This document shows positions 59,053 through 64,000 of a DNA stretch of 64,000 nt, piece after piece. Origin of the DNA: Aminipila butyrica (lineage in GTDB: Bacteria > Bacillota > Clostridia > Peptostreptococcales > Anaerovoracaceae); NCBI RefSeq assembly GCF_010669305.1, contig NZ_CP048649.1:1612001-1676000 (forward strand), read 5' to 3'. The first letter of the stretch is position 1; every line of letters starts with the position of its first letter. A program made the position numbers and the translations under genes. The notes beneath the pieces were generated by a model. The model saw only the letters and a list, made by a program, of their open reading frames with translations, did not search any database and had not been told where the DNA came from.

Positions 59053-61353
59053 ATGGAACATCTTGATTTTTTAATACGCGACTTAGCCTTAATACTGGTG
59101 GTGGCCAGCATCACGACTATTATCTTTAAAAAGATAAAGCAGCCGCTGGTCTTAGGCTATCTTTTAGCAGGATTTTTGACCAGTGCTAATTTTTCAATAC
59201 TGCCTAATATCATGGATCCGGAGAATATCCATATCTGGGGGGAGTTAGGAATTATCTTTCTAATGTTCGCCTTGGGGCTGGAATTCAGCTTTCATAAAAT
59301 TGCTAACATCGGCGGCAGTGCCATTGTTACGGCTCTAACGGTCATGACTGCCATGGTGTTTATTGGATATGGCGTGGGCCAGCTGATGGGCTGGAGCCAG
59401 ATGGACAGTATATTTTTAGGAGGCATGCTTTCCATGTCCTCTACGATGATTATTCTTAAGGCCTACGACGAACTGGGTCTGAAACAGAAAAAGTTTGCCC
59501 AGCTGGTACTGGGAACCTTGATTGTGGAAGACGTTATGGCAATCTTCATGCTGATTGTGCTGTCTACTTTGTCCGTCAGCAAGAACATCTCTGGCTTAGA
59601 GCTGGGCGGTCAAATCGGTATGATGCTGCTATATTTAATCATTTGGCTCATGTTGGGCGTTTACCTGATTCCTACAGCCTTGAAGAAGGCCAGCAAGTAT
59701 TTAAATGATGAAACCTTGTTAATCGTTTCTCTGGGCCTATGTCTGGCCATGGTGGTTATTGCCAACTACATGGGATTCTCTTCTGCTCTCGGTGCTTTTC
59801 TGGCCGGCTCTATTCTGGCAGGTACCGTCAAAGGAGAGAAAATCGAAGAATTACTCCATCCAATCAAAGATTTCTTTGGTGCTATCTTCTTCGTATCGGT
59901 GGGCATGCTGGTAAATCCAGATTTGATTGTACAATATGCAGGACCTATCCTGCTGATTACTGTGGTGACAATTCTAGGTCAGATGACCTTCTCTTTTATA
60001 GGAGTGCTCCTGTCGGGGCAAACTCTGCGAACCGCTGTAGGTGCTGGCATGAGCATGGTGCAAATCGGCGAATTTTCCTTTATCATTGCATCCTTGGGCA
60101 CAACCCTAGGAGTTACCAGTGATTTCTTGTATCCCATCGTGGTATCGGTTTCCGTTATTACTACCTTTACAACGCCTATGTTTATTAAAAAAGGGGAACC
60201 CGTCTATGGCTTGATTAGCAGGTCTCTGCCGAAGCGGACTTTGAAGAAAATTAAGCAGTATACTTCTGAAAAGCAAAATGAAAATGAGAAAGATCCAGAT
60301 TGGAAGGAATTTCTTAGCAAATATATTCCAAGAACAGCCATCACGATTATCATTCTAATCTGTATCTATATAGGGGGCATTCACTTTGTCGCACCAATTC
60401 TGGATCATTATGGTATGGTTATGGAATATGCCGAGTGGGTAACAGCAGTCATAACGATTGTATTGATGGCACCTATTATCAATCTGATGTCCTATAAGCG
60501 AAATGTTATGTATACAAAACTGTGGCTGAAAAACAAGACTAACCGCCTGCCGCTGTTGGTATTCCGTGGCTTTCGAGTAGTGGTTTCCCTGTTTTTCGTC
60601 ATGCTGACAATCAAGACTATGACGAATATACCAGTGTGGATCCTTTGGATTATTTCACTTGTTATCGTCTTTTTCAGCATCAAGTCAGACTTTATGATCA
60701 GCCATTCCATCAAAATTGAGACCCGGTTTATCGCCAACTTTAATGAGCGGATACTGGAGCGAAAAAAGAAGGAAAAGGGTGTGGTGAAAGGATATCGCTG
60801 GCTGGATGAGACTTTATTGGTGGAAGAATACGAAATCAAACAGATTCTGATGGATGAACCGGAGAAAAATATATTTGCCCGTCGTAAGCTGGGGATTCAA
60901 ATCATCAAGATTATCCGCAAGGATCATCACATCAATATTCCTGATATTCGAGCCGGCGTGAGAGAGGGAGATATCCTGGTGGTCATGGGAAAGAAGAACA
61001 ATTTGGAATCCTATGAGATGTCCCTGGAAAACACGGTAGTCTTTTCTAAGAGAAAAGAAATGCTTACCTTGAGGGATTATACTTACGGTCAGGTGTTCAT
61101 TTCTACGGATAAGGAGAATCATCTGTTGTGTATGGCTGTGAATGTGACTAACCAATGTGAGTTCTGCAACAAGACGATTCAGATGTCCCGGATACGGGAG
61201 AAATATCATGGTTTTGTTATCGGTATAGACCGAGGCGCTTTGTCTATGGTCACGCCTAACAAGAACACTCATATCCGAGAAGGGGATGTGTTGTGGGTGC
61301 TGGGCGCACAAGCTACCGTTGATCGATTCCTGCGGGATGGTATTCTCAATTAA
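59053..61353 (+). CDS. CPA2-family cation:proton antiporter with TrkA-C-like domains
   Basis: A 766-residue membrane protein. The N-terminal 400 residues are a CPA2/KefB-like antiporter with about 12 membrane segments (FALGLEF, LGTLIVEDVMAIF). After a second hydrophobic part (residues about 425-555) come two TrkA-C-like ligand-binding domains near the C-terminus. No nucleotide-binding RCK-N (Rossmann) part is evident. K+ or Na+ exchange is likely; ligands such as nucleotides may gate it. It directly follows the PhoR-like gene. Confidence 0.83.
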   Translation: MEHLDFLIRDLALILVVASITTIIFKKIKQPLVLGYLLAGFLTSANFSILPNIMDPENIHIWGELGIIFLMFALGLEFSFHKIANIGGSAIVTALTVMTAMVFIGYGVGQLMGWSQMDSIFLGGMLSMSSTMIILKAYDELGLKQKKFAQLVLGTLIVEDVMAIFMLIVLSTLSVSKNISGLELGGQIGMMLLYLIIWLMLGVYLIPTALKKASKYLNDETLLIVSLGLCLAMVVIANYMGFSSALGAFLAGSILAGTVKGEKIEELLHPIKDFFGAIFFVSVGMLVNPDLIVQYAGPILLITVVTILGQMTFSFIGVLLSGQTLRTAVGAGMSMVQIGEFSFIIASLGTTLGVTSDFLYPIVVSVSVITTFTTPMFIKKGEPVYGLISRSLPKRTLKKIKQYTSEKQNENEKDPDWKEFLSKYIPRTAITIIILICIYIGGIHFVAPILDHYGMVMEYAEWVTAVITIVLMAPIINLMSYKRNVMYTKLWLKNKTNRLPLLVFRGFRVVVSLFFVMLTIKTMTNIPVWILWIISLVIVFFSIKSDFMISHSIKIETRFIANFNERILERKKKEKGVVKGYRWLDETLLVEEYEIKQILMDEPEKNIFARRKLGIQIIKIIRKDHHINIPDIRAGVREGDILVVMGKKNNLESYEMSLENTVVFSKRKEMLTLRDYTYGQVFISTDKENHLLCMAVNVTNQCEFCNKTIQMSRIREKYHGFVIGIDRGALSMVTPNKNTHIREGDVLWVLGAQATVDRFLRDGILN

Positions 61354-61419
61354 ATAAGCCGGTAATTTTTTTCATATGGCTTAAATCCTGAAAAAATTAC
61401 AATAATCAAATAATGTCGA

Positions 61420-61456
61420 AATAAAACAGTTGTAAAATATTTACAACTGTTTTATT
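61420..61456. terminator. Perfect 17-bp palindromic terminator
   Basis: The arm AATAAAACAGTTGTAAA is followed after three bases by its exact complement, so both strands end in T-rich runs and termination may work in both directions. It separates the antiporter from the Tad operon. Confidence 0.9.
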
Positions 61457-61495
61457 ATATTGTTATAAGTAATAAAAAGGAAGAAAAGTATTAAA

Positions 61496-62719
61496 ATGGA
61501 TATTGATGAAAAGCAGGTGGTTCCTCAGGCGCTTATTATGGATCTGACAGCAGATCTGCGAAGAATGATTGGTCATACCAGCTTGGAGGATGACGAAGAA
61601 CAAATCTTTGCCTTGATGGAAGAAGCCATCTTGGCGGACAGCCGTTTGGAATTGTATAGTTTTAAGGTTAAAGCTCGATTGATTCATCAGGTGTATTACA
61701 CCATTCGCAAAGACTTGGGCATTCTTCATCCTTACAGCCAGGACCCCCAGGTGACAGAAATCATGGTTAACGGCAGGGACCATATCTTTATCGAGCGTCA
61801 AGGGATTATCGAAAAGCTAGAGCAGCGATTTACTACCACAGAAGAGCTGGAGGAGCTGATTCGCCGGATTGCAGGCCGAGTCCATCGAGAAATAAATGAA
61901 CTCAATCCCATCGTCGATGCCAGACTGCCCGATGGCTCTCGAGTCAACGCGGTTTACAAGAATGTTGCTTTAGGCGGCCCCAGCTTGACCATTCGAAAAT
62001 TTCCTGAAAAGGCTTTTTCGATGCAGGACTTAGTAAGTTTTGGAACTATTACCCAAGAAGCAGCAGATTTTTTAGCGTGTATGGTGGTGGCAGGAGAAAA
62101 TATTTTTATCAGTGGCGGGACTGGCAGTGGCAAGACCAGCTTGCTAAATGTGTTGTCTACCTATATTCCTCATCAGGAGCGCATCATCGTCATCGAAGAT
62201 TCTGCGGAGCTCCAACTCCACGGCGTAGAAAACCTTGTGCGGTTGGAATGTAGGAATGCCAATGTTCAGGGGAAGGGGCTGGTAGATATGCAGCAGCTAA
62301 TTAAGACCAGCTTGCGAATGAGGCCCAACCGCATTATCGTCGGGGAGGTTCGGGGAAAGGAGGTGTTGGACATGCTCCAAGCTTTTAATACCGGTCACGA
62401 TGGGTCCTTATCTACGGGCCACGGAAATTCTGTCTCCGGTATGCTGAAGCGTCTGGAAACTATGGTGCTGCAAGCAGCCGAATTTCCCATAGACGCTATC
62501 CGCAGTCAAATTGCGGAGGGTATTGATATTATGGTTCATTTGGGGCGGCTGCCAGACAAGTCTCGGCGGGTGTTGGAGATTGCAGAAATATGTGGCTATG
62601 AGGGACATGACTATATCATCAACAGTCTGTTTCAATATCAGGTGGAGCGAGGGCTGGAACGGACAGGAAATAAGCTGGTTCGAGAAGAAAAGCTGAAGTT
62701 GAGAGGAGTGAAGGCGTGA
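61496..62719 (+). CDS. tadA: CpaF/TadA-type secretion ATPase
   Basis: A 407-residue hexameric ATPase that powers Tad/Flp pilus assembly. Walker A is SGGTGSGKTS, Walker B-like and Asp-box regions include 'RIIVGEVRGKEVLDMLQAFNTGHDGSLSTGH', a family signature. Secretory targets lie in the downstream operon beyond the window. The following gene overlaps its stop (GTGA). Confidence 0.9.
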   Translation: MDIDEKQVVPQALIMDLTADLRRMIGHTSLEDDEEQIFALMEEAILADSRLELYSFKVKARLIHQVYYTIRKDLGILHPYSQDPQVTEIMVNGRDHIFIERQGIIEKLEQRFTTTEELEELIRRIAGRVHREINELNPIVDARLPDGSRVNAVYKNVALGGPSLTIRKFPEKAFSMQDLVSFGTITQEAADFLACMVVAGENIFISGGTGSGKTSLLNVLSTYIPHQERIIVIEDSAELQLHGVENLVRLECRNANVQGKGLVDMQQLIKTSLRMRPNRIIVGEVRGKEVLDMLQAFNTGHDGSLSTGHGNSVSGMLKRLETMVLQAAEFPIDAIRSQIAEGIDIMVHLGRLPDKSRRVLEIAEICGYEGHDYIINSLFQYQVERGLERTGNKLVREEKLKLRGVKA

Positions 62720-63651
62720 GAGATAAAGCAGTTGACCGTATAAAAAATTATGGTAATAAGAGGGTGGAGGGGCAGGATGGCTTTGGGCGCAGAATGGGGG
62801 TGAGGACAAAAGGCAGGATGGCTAATAGCGGAGGCTGGACGCAGCTTTGGGCAAAAGGGACAGGAGCGGAAGTGGTTTCAAGGAGTCGGAGGCCAGATTC
62901 AGGCGGTCCTCGGGATTACGGAAATTATGTGCTGACAGGGAGGGAGAAAAGCAAGTATTTCTGTTTAGCAGGAGGAGGGCTGTTTTTTATCGGTTATCTC
63001 TTTTATCTAAATTTGTTTTTGTCGGCGGCAATGGCGATGCTAGTTTTTCCCCTGAAGCGATTTTATATTCAGTTGAAGGTTCGTCAACAGAAGGAGCAAC
63101 TGCGGCAGCAGTTTCGAGACCTGCTGTATTCCCTGTCTTCTTCCGTTGCAGCAGGCCGGCAAATGGGAGAGGCTCTAGCAGAGGGCCGAAAAAATTTATC
63201 CTTTATCTATGAGGAAAATCAGCTTATTATGGTGGAACTCTCTTATATGATTAAGAGCATTCAAGAGAGCAGAACCACCGAGGAATTGATTTTGAAAGAC
63301 TTTGCTTATCGAAGCGGGGTGGAAGAAATCATTAATTTTGCCGATGTCTATTCTACTTGTCGATCTACAGGAGCTAACGTGAATCAGATGATTGCCAGAG
63401 CTGCGGAGGTTATTATGGATAAGATGACTATTGATCGGGAAATTCACACGATAACAGCACAGAAAAAGGCAGAATCCAAGATTATTAGCGCTATGCCGGT
63501 GTTGGTGATTTTCTTTCTAAACGTAGCTTCTCCCGGATATCTGTATGTACTGTATCACACCGTAGCAGGCCGGATTGTCATGACAGCAGCGCTGGGCAGC
63601 ATGTTCATATCTTATTATATTATGAATAAAATGCTGGAGGTGAGGCTGTGA
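62716..63651 (+). CDS. tadB: TadB-like type II secretion F-family membrane protein
   Basis: A 311-residue polytopic membrane protein of the GspF type. Two N-terminal membrane segments (residues about 86-118), then the family cytoplasmic domain with SLSSSVAAGRQMGEALAEG, and two C-terminal membrane segments. Residues 1-75 are a poorly conserved Gly/Arg-rich tail. The GTG start overlaps the tadA stop; GAGGAG is upstream. Confidence 0.82.
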   Translation: MRDKAVDRIKNYGNKRVEGQDGFGRRMGVRTKGRMANSGGWTQLWAKGTGAEVVSRSRRPDSGGPRDYGNYVLTGREKSKYFCLAGGGLFFIGYLFYLNLFLSAAMAMLVFPLKRFYIQLKVRQQKEQLRQQFRDLLYSLSSSVAAGRQMGEALAEGRKNLSFIYEENQLIMVELSYMIKSIQESRTTEELILKDFAYRSGVEEIINFADVYSTCRSTGANVNQMIARAAEVIMDKMTIDREIHTITAQKKAESKIISAMPVLVIFFLNVASPGYLYVLYHTVAGRIVMTAALGSMFISYYIMNKMLEVRL

Positions 63652-64000
63652 AAGGAGAAGGCAAGGCGCTGAATCGCCTTTGGACCCGAGTTCCGGAACA
63701 GTTGACTGGACGGACGAAAAAATACGAAAAGGAGTTGTATCAAGTTTATGGGCAGCTCCCTGGCAGAGAAGTGGTTCAAGCGATGAGGCTGAGGAACGCT
63801 AGGCGTTACGGATACATTCTGCTGGGGCTGGCTGTCATAACCTTTCTACTGCTGTTGCAGGCAGTGGCTGGTCAGCAGAATAACTTTTCGGTAGACGAGA
63901 CTGGCCGAAAATATATCGAAAGGCCTACCTATGATCAGGGCAGTCGACAGGCCAGTTTAGTGGTCACGGGAAAGGTTGCCGGAGAAACTGTGCAAAAGAC
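63648..64000 (+). CDS. Membrane protein of the Tad operon, N-terminal fragment
   Basis: Begins with GTG overlapping the tadB stop (GTGA) and is open to the right edge, giving at least 117 codons. It has a basic N-terminus (MKGEGKALNRLWTRV), one membrane segment (YILLGLAVITFLLLLQAV, about residues 56-73) and then a polar domain. Position suggests a TadC-like or assembly protein, but no family motif is visible yet. Confidence 0.65.
   Translation, partial: MKGEGKALNRLWTRVPEQLTGRTKKYEKELYQVYGQLPGREVVQAMRLRNARRYGYILLGLAVITFLLLLQAVAGQQNNFSVDETGRKYIERPTYDQGSRQASLVVTGKVAGETVQK

Noticed and set aside
1..64000. CRISPR arrays, tRNA or rRNA genes, intact insertion sequences, prophage genes
   Set aside because: No spaced direct repeats, tRNA folds, transposase motifs or phage structural genes were seen on either strand by eye.

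Overview
The window is about 64 kb of chromosome from an anaerobic, endospore-lineage Bacillota, most likely an amino-acid-fermenting member of the Clostridia. I see this from sigma-A-type promoters (TTGACA/17 bp/TATAAT), strong GGAGG ribosome sites, the sporulation genes yqfC, yqfD and ylmC, an oxygen-defence desulfoferrodoxin, pyruvate phosphate dikinase, single-chain GlyRS and an Ech-type energy-converting hydrogenase. Placement in the Anaerovorax/Emergencia (Family XIII) neighbourhood is a guess from gene content; no rRNA is present. No tRNA, rRNA, CRISPR array, intact transposon or phage gene was found.

Layout. 0-5 kb: the start of a P-loop ATPase (cut by the edge), cca, and two paralogous exported acidic proteins. 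5-22.5 kb: a nickel island. It holds a His-rich CsoR-family sensor with the spacing of a nickel sensor (InrS type), nikABCDE for Ni import, the six-subunit echABCDEF membrane [NiFe] hydrogenase, and hypA-hypB-hypF-hypC-hypD-hypE for active-site assembly. Import, regulation, maturation and enzyme therefore lie side by side. 22.5-34 kb: a mixed accessory stretch of small regulator-target pairs (WYL regulator/peptidase E, MerR regulator/GPH transporter, PadR regulator with a truncated DUF2812 gene), interleaved with prmA-rsmE, desulfoferrodoxin, an amidase and a polysaccharide deacetylase. 34-48.6 kb: conserved Firmicutes housekeeping genes: mtaB, hinT, rpsU, yqeY, an Rrf2 regulator with cysK, yqfC-yqfD-phoH-ybeY-cdd-era-recO, glyQS, ppdK. 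48.6-53.2 kb: a vanG-like glycopeptide-resistance cluster (vanR, vanS, vanW, vanG, vanXY) with no vanT racemase. 53.2-61.4 kb: ylmC, tepA, a CpaE-like ATPase, a Na/Pi symporter, a PhoB/PhoR-like pair and a CPA2 antiporter. 61.5-64 kb: the start of a Tad/Flp pilus-type operon that leaves the window.

The most notable observations are: (1) the nickel island, with an InrS-type metal-ligand pattern and structured 5' leaders in front of both nikA and echA; (2) a roughly 65-residue in-frame insertion in hypF carrying a long DNA palindrome; (3) a vanG-type cluster lacking its serine racemase; (4) several regulator/operator pairs readable directly from the sequence (a MerR promoter with 19-bp spacer, a WYL dyad, a PadR dyad). 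Start codons were reassigned where ribosome sites or promoters made the longest frame unlikely.
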